The notes beneath the pieces were generated by a model. It worked only from the letters and a program-made list of their open reading frames with translations. It was not told the origin of the DNA and did not search any database. Shown here piece after piece: positions 10,157-19,651 of a stretch of DNA of 64,000 nt. This DNA comes from Ochotona curzoniae. Its lineage: Eukaryota > Chordata > Mammalia > Lagomorpha > Ochotonidae. The position numbers and the translations under genes are program-made. Location: contig NW_024467120.1 of the NCBI RefSeq assembly GCF_017591425.1, positions 2,790,001-2,854,000 of the forward strand. The letters run 5' to 3'. Within the stretch, counting starts at the first letter, position 1; every line of letters begins with the position of its first letter.

Positions 10157-11960
10157 CTAAGGAAGTGGAGTGACAGGGGTTAGGGTCCGAAAGGGGACTG
10201 ACATGGGCACTGGCTCATCCCCCCCGGCCCCCACGCTGCTTCCACAGCCGTCTCCTTGTTGGGTCTGTCGCACTGGCTGCTGGGTGTAAGCCTGATCTGC
10301 ACACTGCAGCCGGAGGGGCTTGGGGGGAACGTGGAGCTGCCCAGCCACATGTGCCCGTGGTGATGTGTGCTCTGCTCCCACTGCTGCTTGTCCACGCCTG
10401 TGTGCAGGGGCATGGGCTCACAGGGTGCAAGGAGCACAGGGCTGCAATTAGTGCCACTCAGGCCCTGGCCTTGCAGCGGTCATGCCCTCACACCCCTTCC
10501 AGCCCACCTCCGCTGCGGCCCTCCAGGTCCCACGGCAAAGGCCGTGCCTGGCATCCCAGGTGCCCCCCAGCAGCTGGCAGAGCCCAAGTCCAGCAGCCGC
10601 CTCGAGGTGACACTGCAGACGTCACTCTGAGGACAGCCCCAGGAGGTCGCATAGCAGCCCACACGTCCTCTCCCGCTGGCAGACTGACTCTGCTCGCTTT
10701 TCCTCCCGCACTGCCCGTCCTGCCTGATGTCCAGCCACATTCTCAGAGAACACTGGAGCCTGAAGCAGCCCTGCTGTCCGAGCTGGGCTGCCCAGGACCA
10801 GGCAGGTCAGAGCACCGTGTCCTCAGGCTGTCACCCGCAGGCACATGGCGCTGGCCACATACTTCAACAGACTCCTGAGGGGCAGGAAGTGGCAGAGGAC
10901 CAGGAAGAGCATGGCATCCCTGCGCGCACACATCAGTCAGTTCAGTCGGTTGCCCTGCGCTTTCGCCAGCACACGGACAAGGAATTCAGAGCGCACTCAA
11001 AAAGACAGAGAAGACAAAACCGAACGGAAGAGGACGGCTCTTCACAGGCTTTGCCTCAGCTGTCACAGTGTCTGAGCAGAAACTGCCTGACTGCCAAGTG
11101 CAGCCGACCGAGTCGGCCCTGAGACAGCAAGGCTGCTTCAAGCACTTCAAAGTTAGGTATGCCAGGCTACGCAGCTCAACAGCAAAGATCAAGGTAGAAG
11201 CCTTCAGAGGAGTTCTAATTAGAGAAGACAGGAGAGCTGTAACATAAAAATGTCACTTTTCTAGGACTCAGACTGCAAAAGTTCAGTTTTCTGATGTTTC
11301 TGGATTGTAAATCCTACAGTTCATTATCTTAGCTTTTCTCTGTGGGAATCTAACCCAACCAGGGCTCAGCCCTCAGAGGAGAAAGGGCTGCTGGGCCCAG
11401 GACCTTAAAATGACTTGAAAAGGACACAGGCAAGCAAAACCATGCTGTTCGCTAGTTCTCTGGAACACCCCGGTGCCTGTGACAGCCACGTCTCGGTCAC
11501 ATCTCTGTCGTGTCCCTGGCTGTGCCCTCAGCTGCTCAGGAGGAAGCCTGTGGCAGCCCGGACTGGGAGCTGGACTAGGAGCTCTGCAGGCGGCGGCTGG
11601 GAGAGGCGCCCCAGCCATGCGTGGGAGAGGAGGCACAGCGTGTCCGGAGCCACCTGCCCCGCGAGCGGTGGACACGGAGGCACGGGGAAGCTTACTGTGC
11701 CCACGTGTGACAGTGATCACTCACGGGTCTAAACTGCAGAGCTCCCTCTGCAAGAAGCAGTGAACCTTTGTCCACATTTCAGACGCCATGTTCGAATGCT
11801 CTTCGCATCCCCTACCACCCTGCCGAAAGCCACACAAAAATGTAAAGAACTAAACCAATGGCGATAGGATGAATACCACCACCACCAGGACCATGCAAGG
11901 TAGTGCTGCCAGTCACTCTGGCTGTCCTTGGGGGGCTCTGCAGTGCTCCCCCAGCCATGG
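10157..11960. other. Unique GC-rich intron, nothing recognised
   Basis: No SINE, LINE, RNA gene or plausible exon seen. Open frames are short and inconsistent. Confidence 0.6.
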
Positions 11961-12130
11961 CTGACGGCGGTGTCCCCGTGGCCACCACCACCACCCTCAC
12001 ATGGCACCCCCAGGCACGTCTGACGGCGGTGTCCCCCCAGCCACCACCACCACCCTCACAGGGCACCCCCAGACACGTCTGATGGCGGCGTCCCCCCAGC
12101 CACCACCACCACCCTCGCATGGCACTCCCC
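11961..12130. repeat. 59-bp tandem repeat, about three copies
   Basis: The CTGACGGCGGTGTCCCC start recurs at 11961, 12020 and 12079, exactly 59 bp apart. Each unit carries a CCACCACCACCACC block and a GGCACCCCC box. Confidence 0.9.
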
Positions 12131-13870
12131 GCAACAAGAACCCTGCTGCCACCACGACCTGGAACAATCCCTGGAGCGGTAGGCACCCAAGACAGACATT
12201 TTTATTTTTAATTCATCATGCTCTCTTCAGGAATAACTTCAAGTTCCTCTACAACTAAGCTTTTCAACAGAGCTGACAGAGAGAGAGAGAGAGAGAGGGA
12301 GGATCTAGGTGGAGGAGGAAGCCGCACATCCACATTAACAGATGTGAAGAGAACAATGCGACACACGTGGCCAAGCACGCCAGGACTCGCCACAGCCTGT
12401 AAGACACACAGCACAGCTTTTCTCATTCAAGACCAAGAGAGACTTGAGAATAAACCTCAACACGGGCAACTGACGCATGTACACTCTGATGTCTTTAGAG
12501 AATTCTGTGACACTAAAATACAAGTGGCATGATCAAGCAAGAACTGAGAAATCTCTATACATCCCTAAGCAAATCTGTAAATATAAACAAATTAAATGTA
12601 AACGAATGTAAACAAGTTAAACGGCTACCATAAGGCTGCACTAAATTCCTGTGACAAAATTTTAAAAACTGAGACCTACTAATTTTTCTAGGCTACTGGT
12701 TGTTAGAACTGCTTCTTTGGAGGGCTTTGTCTGTCTGTTTTATTCAACGTGTCTTAGCCATTAAACAGGTGAGAAAGGCAGCAAGATACTGTGTGTACGA
12801 GCGTGCGGTCTTCACCATCCACCTACTGAAGGCCATCTGGGCTGTTTCCACCGCTTAGCCTGCAGGAATGCTGCCTGAGGAGCTGGAACTGATGTCAGGG
12901 AGTGGAACTGCTGAGCCCTCCAGCTCTGAACGGGATAACCAGGCTGCTCTGTGGGGTGGCCACCCCAGGCGGCCCTGTTGCCAGCAGGTGAGCAAGCCGC
13001 ACCCCTACCCCAGTACATGCTGTCCCTCTCCCTGGCTTAATTTTCTTTACATCTGGATTTAATACAGTATATCCGATTTCAGAAAGAAAAAAAAAACTTT
13101 ATTCTGAAACTGAGAATTTGCCAAATGATGCTTCCAACTTGAAGCCCCATCCTCCGGTAACCTTTCACAATGACGCCCATTCAGCTCCTCCGTCTGCTCC
13201 ACCCCCTGCGCCTCCAACAGAGCAAGTGAATAGAAACGTCTCAGATTTGGACCACAAAAATACCATCAGGAACTGTTTTCCAAGAACAGGAGCTTTTTAA
13301 GCTGCAGTTTTAAGATATCCACTTCCACCATGGGTCTCTACACATCCAGGCGTCACCTGTCATTAGCTTCATGCATGATTCCTCAGCGCACCTGCAAGTG
13401 TTACAGAGCCCAGACACCTCAGAACCAGCAGCTGGGAAACCATCCCGGCCGAGCCAGAGCCCATGTACCTTCAGAGGAAAGCAGAACGACCATCTGCTCT
13501 CCAGCACACGCCTCCTCCCCTCACTTGTTTATCAAGCACCAAACAGACCCACTTCTTCCAGAGGCAGCTGGGAAAGGCTGAGCCTTACCTGGAACCTGGC
13601 AGTGGAGAGTGGTGGCGGGATCCGGGCCTTCAGCATGAGTCAGCCTGCACACAAAGGAAGCACAGCACTCCCCAGCTGTCCCTGAGCCGGCCTGGGAGCG
13701 GCTAGGGAAGGGCTGTTTCCGAATCCCATGCCACAGGAAGTGCTGTGTTAGTGTCCGTCAATTACCCTGAAGCAGACACCCGCGAGCCGGAGCACTAGTC
13801 AAATCCAGGCTGCAGCCACACGGTGTGCCCAAGCCCTTGGCCACAGTCAGAGGAGGCCTGCCTGTGCCCC
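12131..13870. other. Unique intron, nothing recognised
   Basis: Contains only the GA microsatellite at 12278 and a small AT-rich patch near 12575-12622 with a repeated AATGTAAAC motif. No gene or transposon recognised. Confidence 0.6.
12278..12297. repeat. (GA)n microsatellite
   Basis: About ten uninterrupted GA units. Confidence 0.9.
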
Positions 13871-14155
13871 GCCACCAGTCCCAGAGCTCCAACTACCCTG
13901 CCCGGGAGCGGGCAGGCAGCCCTGCCCCAGAGCTCCATGTACCCTTCCCCGGGAGCGGGCAGGCAGCCCTGCCCCAGAGCTCCATGTACCCTTCCCCGGG
14001 AGCGGGCAGGCAGCCCTGCCCCAGAGCTCCATGTACCCTTCCCCGGGAGCAGGCAGGCAGCGCTGCCCCAGAGCTCCATGTACCCTTCCCCGGGGGGCAG
14101 GCAGGCAGCGCTGCCCCAGAGCTCCGTGTATCCTGGCAGCCCTGCCCCAGAACTC
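13870..14155. repeat. 47-bp minisatellite, five to six copies
   Basis: The GGGAGCGGGCAGGCAG box recurs at 13904, 13951, 13998, 14045 and about 14092, with a constant 47-bp period; partial units flank these. Units carry CCCCAGAGCTCCATGTACCC. Because 47 is not a multiple of three, successive units cycle through all three frames. The protein-like frames on both strands are artefacts. Confidence 0.95.
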
Positions 14156-14815
14156 GGCGTGGCTGCAGTGCTGTCTGCATCTGGGCTGCTCAGCCCCAGG
14201 AAAAGGAGGGACTGGATGACAGAGCAAGGTCACTTCCAGCTCCTGGTTCTGTTTTTACTCATTTCAGGTTGGGGCAGGAAAGAGTGATCCCAACCTGTTT
14301 GCTTGCTTGCTTTCTCTCTCTCTCTTTTTTCTCTTTCCTTCCTTCCTTCCTTTCTTCCTTCCTTCTTGTTAAATTTTCATTTTGAATTTTGAATTTTATG
14401 GTACAATTTTGTATAGACTGGGGTCTCCCCCCCAAACTCCCACCTGTCTGTTTTTGTAGTAAACAGATAACAACAGGTTGGCATTAAGGAACTGAAAACA
14501 TTTTGAATTGTACTGCACCACTTCAAGAGAATTAATCAGCAATGAAAACCTAAGGAGGTTTCTACATTCTTTTTTTTTCCTGGAAATTTTATTATTTAAA
14601 GAATGGGTGGAACTCAACAGTTTAAGATTACTGACAAATGCAGAATGCTGTCACTCTTCAGTGAGAGCCTTTACACGACAGCCACCTGTTCCAAATCCAC
14701 AAGCTCAGGTTAACACCCAGTCCGGCGGCTTGAACAAGTTCATGTGGCCTCAAGGCTACTGGAACTCCCTGCAGGAGACCAGCACGTCGCTAAACGGATA
14801 CATGGGTAAGGACTG
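14156..14815. other. Unique intron with pyrimidine tract
   Basis: Holds a CT/TTCC-rich low-complexity run at about 14301-14367. The rest is unrecognised, AT-richer unique sequence. Confidence 0.6.
14301..14367. repeat. CT- and TTCC-rich low-complexity run
   Basis: GCTT units, then CT units, then TTCC units in one continuous pyrimidine tract. Confidence 0.85.
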
Positions 14816-15072
14816 GGGCCAGCCACGGTGGCACAGCACACTAATCCTCTACCTGTAGCACCAGTCCGTGTCCCACTGCTCCACTTCCCATAAAGCTCTC
14901 TTGTTTACAGCCTGGGAACGCAGTGGGAGAGGGCCCAAAGCCTTGGGCTCTCCCATACTCACGAGGGAGACCTGGATGAAGCTCTTGGCTCCCACCTTCG
15001 GATGGGTTCAGCTCTACCTCTTGGGACCATTTGGGGAGTGAACTAGCCACTGGAAGACCTCTCTTAAAAAAT
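14816..15072 (+). mobile_element. C-type SINE, old, near full length
   Basis: GGGGCCAGCCACGGTGGCACA head, GCTCCACTTCCC, GCCTGGGAACGCAG, GGGAGACCTGGATGAAGCTC and GGAGTGAAC boxes in family order. Diverged, with the tail reduced to TTAAAAAATA. Confidence 0.85.
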
Positions 15073-15082
15073 ACTGCTTTTC

Positions 15083-15409
15083 AGCATCATAGTCAAGTGA
15101 CTAAGTCCTCAACCTGCATGTCTGGGATACCATATGGGTGCTGGTTCATGTCCTGGCTGCTCCACTTCCCATCCAGCCTCCTGCGTGTAGCCTGGGAAAG
15201 CAATAGAGGATGGCTCAAAATAGAGATGGCTCTCGGGACCTTTACCCGTGTGGGAGACACGGAGGAAGTTCTTGGCTCTTGGCTTTGGATTGGCTCAGTT
15301 GTGGCCATTGGGGCCACTTAGGGAGTGAACCAGTAGATGGAAGACCTTTCTATATCTCCTTATGTCTGTATATCTGCTTTTCCAATAAAAATAAATAAAG
15401 ATTTTTTAA
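15083..15409 (+). mobile_element. C-type SINE
   Basis: Boxes in order: ATACCATATGGGTGCTGG, GCTCCACTTCCCATCCAG, GCCTGGGAAAGC, GTGGGAGACAC, GGGAGTGAACCAG and the CCAATAAAAATAAATAAAG tail. Follows the previous SINE by only about 10 bp. Confidence 0.9.
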
Positions 15410-15462
15410 TGGATTTAGCTTAAAAGAAAGGCTGAGAGGCAGGCACTTCAGTATAGTGTTTT

Positions 15463-15798
15463 TCTTTTTAAGATTTATTTATTTATTGGAAAGGCAGATA
15501 TACAGAGAGGAGGAGAGACAGAGAGGAAAATCTTCCGTCCAATGGTTTACTCTCCAAGCAGCCGTAACAGCTAGAGCTGAGCCAATCCGAAGCCAGAAGC
15601 CAGGAGCCAGGAGCTCTTCCAGGTCTCCCACACGGGTGCAGGGTCTCAAGGCTTTGGGCCATCCTCGGCTGCTTTCCCAGGCCACAAGCAGGGAGCTGGA
15701 TGGGAAGTGGAGCTGCCGGGACACAAAGCGGTGACTAGGTGGAATGCAGGTGCTTGCAGGCAGAGGAATAGTTAGCTGAGCCATCTTGCCTCCCCACG
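15463..15798 (-). mobile_element. C-type SINE
   Basis: Begins on the plus strand with the reversed tail (AAGATTTATTTATTTATTGG), then the CAGAGAGGAGGAGAGACAG and GGCCACAAGCAGGGAGCTGG boxes. The head is diverged after about 15735. Inverted relative to the neighbour ending at 15409. Confidence 0.9.
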
Positions 15799-16187
15799 CC
15801 CCATATAGTTTATCTAAAGCACTGGCCTCATTAATAATCATCTGGGGAAAAACTGGGAAAGATATTTATCACTGTAAGAATTCTCTCAAACTCAGATCTT
15901 TTAGTGTTGCATCAAACACTCTAGGAAGAAGCAAGAACAAAATGTGTCTCTGGATGACAACCTGTCTGAGACAGCAGGCCACAGGCTGGCAGCATGCAGG
16001 GTTGGAGACCCAGTGCAGTGGATGAACAACACGTCCTCTGCATCCACTGCACTCACAGGTTCACAGAAAACAAGCATCTGTAGACCGGGAAAGTACGATG
16101 AGTGATGCAGGCACAACTGCACACAACACCTTTGAACTCATCCACAAAGCTCCGGCAGCCACTACAACTCCTAACCATGCACTGCCA
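15799..16187. other. Unique intron, nothing recognised
   Basis: No repeat or exon identified. Confidence 0.5.
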
Positions 16188-16352
16188 CCCAGGGCGCTCG
16201 CGTGGCTGGAGGGTCCCAAGGCGGTCCCAGGGTGGCAGACACAAGCCCAGGGCGCCCACAAGGTGGTCCCACGGTGGCAGATGCAAGCCCAGGGCGCCCA
16301 CGTGGCTGGAGGGTCCCAAAGCGGTCCCAGGGTGGCAGACGCAAGCCCAGGG
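16188..16352. repeat. Imperfect GC-rich tandem repeat
   Basis: The box CCCAGGGCGCCCAC and its variants recur about four times with irregular spacing of roughly 43-60 bp. Units share GTGGCTGGAGGGTCCCAA and GGTGGCAGACGCAAG. Confidence 0.75.
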
Positions 16353-16474
16353 TACCTGCCACCCCACCTTCCCTGACTCTCGACCTCTTTGCTGGCAAGC
16401 CCAGGAAAGTTCTGCCTCTTGCTTCCACCCAGACACACATGTCTAAGATTACACGTCTTTAAAACTGACTGGCA

Positions 16475-16812
16475 TGGGGCCCGGCGCGGTGGCGCAAGTG
16501 GTTAAAGGTCCTCGCCTTGCACGCCCGGGATCCCATATGGGCGCCGGTTCTAATCCCGGCAGCCCCGCTTCCCTTCCAGCTCCCTGCTTGTGGCCTGGGA
16601 AGGCAGTCGAGGACAGCCCAAAGCTTTGGGAACCTGCACCCGCGTGGGAGACCTGGAAGAGGCTCCTGGCTTCGGATCGGCATAGCATCGGCCCGTTGCG
16701 CTCACTTGGGGAGTGAATCATCGGACGGAAGATCTTCCTCTCTGTCTCTCCTCTCTGTATATCCGCCTTTCCAATGAAAAAATAATAAAAATAAATCTTT
16801 AAAAAAAAAAAA
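16475..16812 (+). mobile_element. Young full-length C-type SINE with target-site duplication
   Basis: GGGGCCCGGCGCGGTGGCGC head, CATATGGGCGCCGG, the CTTGGGGAGTGAATCATCGG box and an A-rich tail. Flanked by an exact 14-bp direct repeat, AAAACTGACTGGCA, at 16461-16474 and 16813-16826. Confidence 0.95.
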
Positions 16813-16974
16813 AAAACTGACTGGCAAAACTCAGGCAAAGAAAAATGTTTAGAGGACAATGCAGACCCAAGGCCAGCACTGAGGGTGTGCTGACAGCCAA
16901 GGACATGCAAAGGTGGGGCACCCAGGCCTAAATCCGGGCTGCACACGGACTTAAAATCATACTACCCTACCCTT

Positions 16975-17095
16975 CTCAGACCATTAACAAGCAATTGGAT
17001 TGGAAGCACAGCGGCAGGGACACAAACCAGCATCCCTATGGGTATAGGCAGTAGCCTTTCCCACTATACAACTCTGCCTCCAATACTGTTTTGTA
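16975..17095 (-). mobile_element. 5' part of old C-type SINE
   Basis: On the minus strand it reads a degraded SINE head: GGAGGCAGAGTTGTATAGTG, then CCCATAGGGATGCTGG, then CTTCCAATCCAA. The 3' half is missing. Confidence 0.55.
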
Positions 17096-17109
17096 AAATA
17101 CAATAAAAT

Positions 17110-17421
17110 AAGGCCTGGTGTGTAGCCTAATAGCTAAAGTCCTCGCCTTGCATGTGCCAGGATCCTATATGGCTCTGGTTCATGTCCTGGATGCTCCACT
17201 TCCCATCCAGCTCCCTGCTTGTGGCTTGGGAAAGCAGTCGAGGACGGCCGAAAGCCTTGGGACCCTGCACCCGTGTGGGAGACTAGGAAGAAGCTCCTGG
17301 CTCCTGCCTTCAGATTGACTCAGCCCTGGTCATTGTGGCCACTTGGGAATGAGTGGGCAGATACAAGACCTGTCTGTCGCTCTTTCTCTCTGTAAACCTG
17401 ATTTCCCAATAAAAATACATG
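17110..17421 (+). mobile_element. C-type SINE, tail hit by next SINE
   Basis: Head GGCCTGGTGTGTAGCCTAAT, GCTCCACTTCCCATCCAG, GCTTGGGAAAGCAG, and a tail CCCAATAAAAATACATG that is immediately followed by the poly-T of the inverted SINE at 17422. Confidence 0.9.
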
Positions 17422-17758
17422 TTTTTTTTTAAGATTTATTTTTATTATTATTTTTTTTTATTGGAAAGGCGGATATACAGAGAGGAGAGACAGAGAGGAA
17501 GATCTTCCGTCCGATGATTCACTCCCCAAGTGAGCGCAACGGGCCGATACTATGCCGATCCGAAGCCAGGAGCCTCTTCTGGGTCTCCCACGCGGGTGCA
17601 GGTTCCCAAAGCTTTGGGCCGTCCTCTGCTGCTTTCCCAGGCCACAAGCAGGAAGCTGGAAGGGAAGCGGGGCTGCCGGGATTAGAACCGGCGCCCATAT
17701 GGGATCCCGGGCGTGCAAGGTGAGGACCTTTAACCACTTGCGCCACCGCGCCGGGCCC
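17422..17758 (-). mobile_element. Young C-type SINE, left arm of inverted pair
   Basis: Full-length copy, poly-T to GGGCCC head. Its sequence is, by eye, identical to the copy at 17791-18130 over the whole body, including shared private variants (CAGCTTCCTGC, AGCAGCAGAGG, GACCCAGAAGAGG). Its own two flanks do not match each other. Confidence 0.95.
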
Positions 17759-17790
17759 TCTTCTTGTACTTTTTAAAAATATGTATTTCT
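17759..17790. other. 32-bp spacer between inverted SINEs
   Basis: Spacer of the near-perfect palindrome. Its left end reverse-complements to GTACAAGAAGA, matching the right flank of the right SINE (GTATAAGAAGA). Its right end reverse-complements to AGAAATACAT, matching the left flank of the left SINE (AAAAATACAT). Confidence 0.85.
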
Positions 17791-18130
17791 GGGCCCGGCG
17801 CGGTGGCGCAAGTGGTTAAAGGTCCTCACCTTGCACGCCCGGGATCCCATATGGGCGCCGGTTCTAATCCCGGCAGCCCCGCTTCCCTTCCAGCTTCCTG
17901 CTTGTGGCCTGGGAAAGCAGCAGAGGACGGCCCAAAGCTTTGGGAACCTGCACCCGCGTGGGAGACCCAGAAGAGGCTCCTGGCTTCGGATCGGCATAGT
18001 ATCGGCCCGTTGCGCTCACTTGGGGAGTGAATCATCGGACGGAAGATCTTCCTCTCTGTCTCTCCTCTCTGTATATCCGCCTTTCCAATAAAAAAAAATA
18101 ATAATAAAAATAAATCTTTTAAAAAAAAAA
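17791..18130 (+). mobile_element. Young C-type SINE, right arm of inverted pair
   Basis: Full-length, with the same private variants as the left arm. Tail is AATAATAATAAAAATAAATC plus a run of A. The 3' flank GTATAAGAAGA matches the far end of the spacer in inverted orientation rather than its own 5' flank. Confidence 0.95.
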
Positions 18131-18350
18131 GTATAAGAAGAAGGAGTTGCATATGAATTTCACCATGTTAAGAAGTGAAACCAAACCTTAAGGAAAAAAA
18201 GTAAAACCTAAACAAAATGTTTTCAATGGGGGGAGGGAGGAAGGACACTCAGAGGAAAAAAAAACAAACATGCAATTCCATGTATTACTAAAAATCAAGT
18301 AACAGTTTGGTCATAGCAGACTGGCCAATAATATATGGCACTAGCAAGAG

Positions 18351-18693
18351 AGAGGTAGTGTGATGGTTTAATCTTCCCACTGCAAGCACCAGAATCCCGT
18401 AGGGATGCTGGTTCATGTTCCGACTGTTCCACTTCAATCTAGCTGCTGTTTGTGGTCTGGGATACAAATGGAGGATGGCCTGAAGCCTTGGGATCCTAAT
18501 CCCACATAGGAAATCCAGAAGAAGCTCCTGGCTCCTGATTCTTGGCCTCAGATCAGCTCAGCTCTGGCTGTTGCTGCCACCTGGGAAGTGAACCAACAGA
18601 CAAAAGATCTTTCTCTCTGTCTCTCCTTCCCTCTGTAAATTTGCCTTTCCAATAAAAATAAATAAACCCTTCTTTAAAAGAAAAAAAAAAAAA
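18351..18693 (+). mobile_element. Old C-type SINE
   Basis: Family boxes in order, diverged: GGGATGCTGGTTCATGTTCC, GTCTGGGATACAAATGGAGG, GAAGTGAACCAACAGAC and the CCAATAAAAATAAATAAA tail. Confidence 0.85.
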
Positions 18694-18697
18694 AGGT

Positions 18698-18817
18698 GGG
18701 CCTGGCATGGTGGCCTAGTGGCTAAAGTCCTTGCCTTGAACGCACTGGGATCCCATATGGGCGCCGGTTCTAATCCCAGCAGCCTCACTTCCGATCCAAC
18801 TCCCTGCTTGTGGCCTA
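18698..18817 (+). mobile_element. 3'-truncated C-type SINE
   Basis: Clean head and 5' half (GGCCTGGCATGGTGGCCTAG to CTCCCTGCTTGTGGCCTA), then an abrupt change to unrelated sequence. The 3' half and tail are missing, so a deletion followed insertion. Confidence 0.85.
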
Positions 18818-19054
18818 TGATATGGACCTTTCTATTACAAAAACCACAGGGGTTCTTTTCAAAGGGGGCCTCAACTGCTACAGGGGACAGGTGACAGGTG
18901 CACTCAGCCTCCCAACGCCCTCAGCCACTGGGCACACCCTCTCCGAGCTCACTTGTCTGTGTTCACTAAGTTACTTTGTCCAGATTTTCTCCCAGCAGCT
19001 TGCTGTGCACCAAGACCAAGCTATACATTTTTTAACAAGATCCTTTCCGAGGTG

Positions 19055-19345
19055 TTAAGTGGGTTAAGTCCACTGTTTGCGATGCCCATATGCCACAGTG
19101 GAGCACTGGTTCAATTCCTGGTTGCTCTGCTTCCAACCCAGCTTCCCACTAGTGTGCCCTGGAAAGCAGATGATGGCCCACGCTCCTGGACCCCTGCCAC
19201 CGCCTGGGGGGACCTGGGTGAGTTTCTGGCTCCCGGCTCCTGTCTGACCTTATCTGGCTGTAGTACACATTTGGGGACTGAACCAGCAGATGGAAGATCT
19301 CAATCTTTCTCTCTCTCTGGCTTTCAAATAATTAATTATTATTTT
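19055..19345 (+). mobile_element. Old C-type SINE
   Basis: Diverged copy: GCCCATATGCCACAGTGGAGC, GCCCTGGAAAGCAGATGATG, GACTGAACCAGCAGATGGAAG and a GGCTTTCAAATAATTAATT tail. It abuts an inverted SINE. Confidence 0.8.
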
Positions 19346-19651
19346 TAAAGATATATTTATTTTTATTGCAAAGGCAGATATACAGAGAGGAGGAGAGACA
19401 GAGAGGAAGATCTTCCGTCCAATGGTTCACTCCCCTAGTGAATGCAACAACTGAAGCTGCGCTGATCCAAAGCCAGGAGCCAGGAGCCTCTTCCAGGTCT
19501 CCCACGTGGGTGCAGGGTCCCAAGGCTTTGAGCCATCCTGGCCACAAGCAGGGAGCTGGATGGGAAACGGGATTGCTGGGATTAGAACTGGTGTCTATAT
19601 GGGATCCTGGTGCATTCAAGGTGAAGACTTTAGCTGCTAGGCTACTGCCAG
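19343..19651 (-). mobile_element. C-type SINE
   Basis: AAAGATATATTTATTTTTAT, GGAGGAGAGACAGAGAGG, GGCCACAAGCAGGGAGCTGG, and head AGACTTTAGCTGCTAGG. Tail-to-tail with the SINE to its left. Confidence 0.9.

Noticed and set aside
12208..12426. Minus-strand VVEELEVIPEE peptide as a missing dysbindin exon
   Set aside because: It does not match the expected coiled-coil residues, and the frame runs into the GA microsatellite translation. No suitable splice sites.
13823..14385. Protein-like frames repeating ELWGRAACPLPG or PELHVPFPGS
   Set aside because: Artefacts of the 47-bp tandem repeat. The repeating peptide moves between frames from unit to unit.
16483..16560. tRNA gene
   Set aside because: The GTGGCGCAAGTGG and GGTTCTAATCCC boxes are the RNA polymerase III A and B boxes of the tRNA-derived SINE head, not a functional tRNA.
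16449..18152. Repeated frames of the MHARDPIWAPVLIPAAP type in many places
   Set aside because: These are fortuitous translations of the C-type SINE body; the same peptides recur wherever the SINE does.
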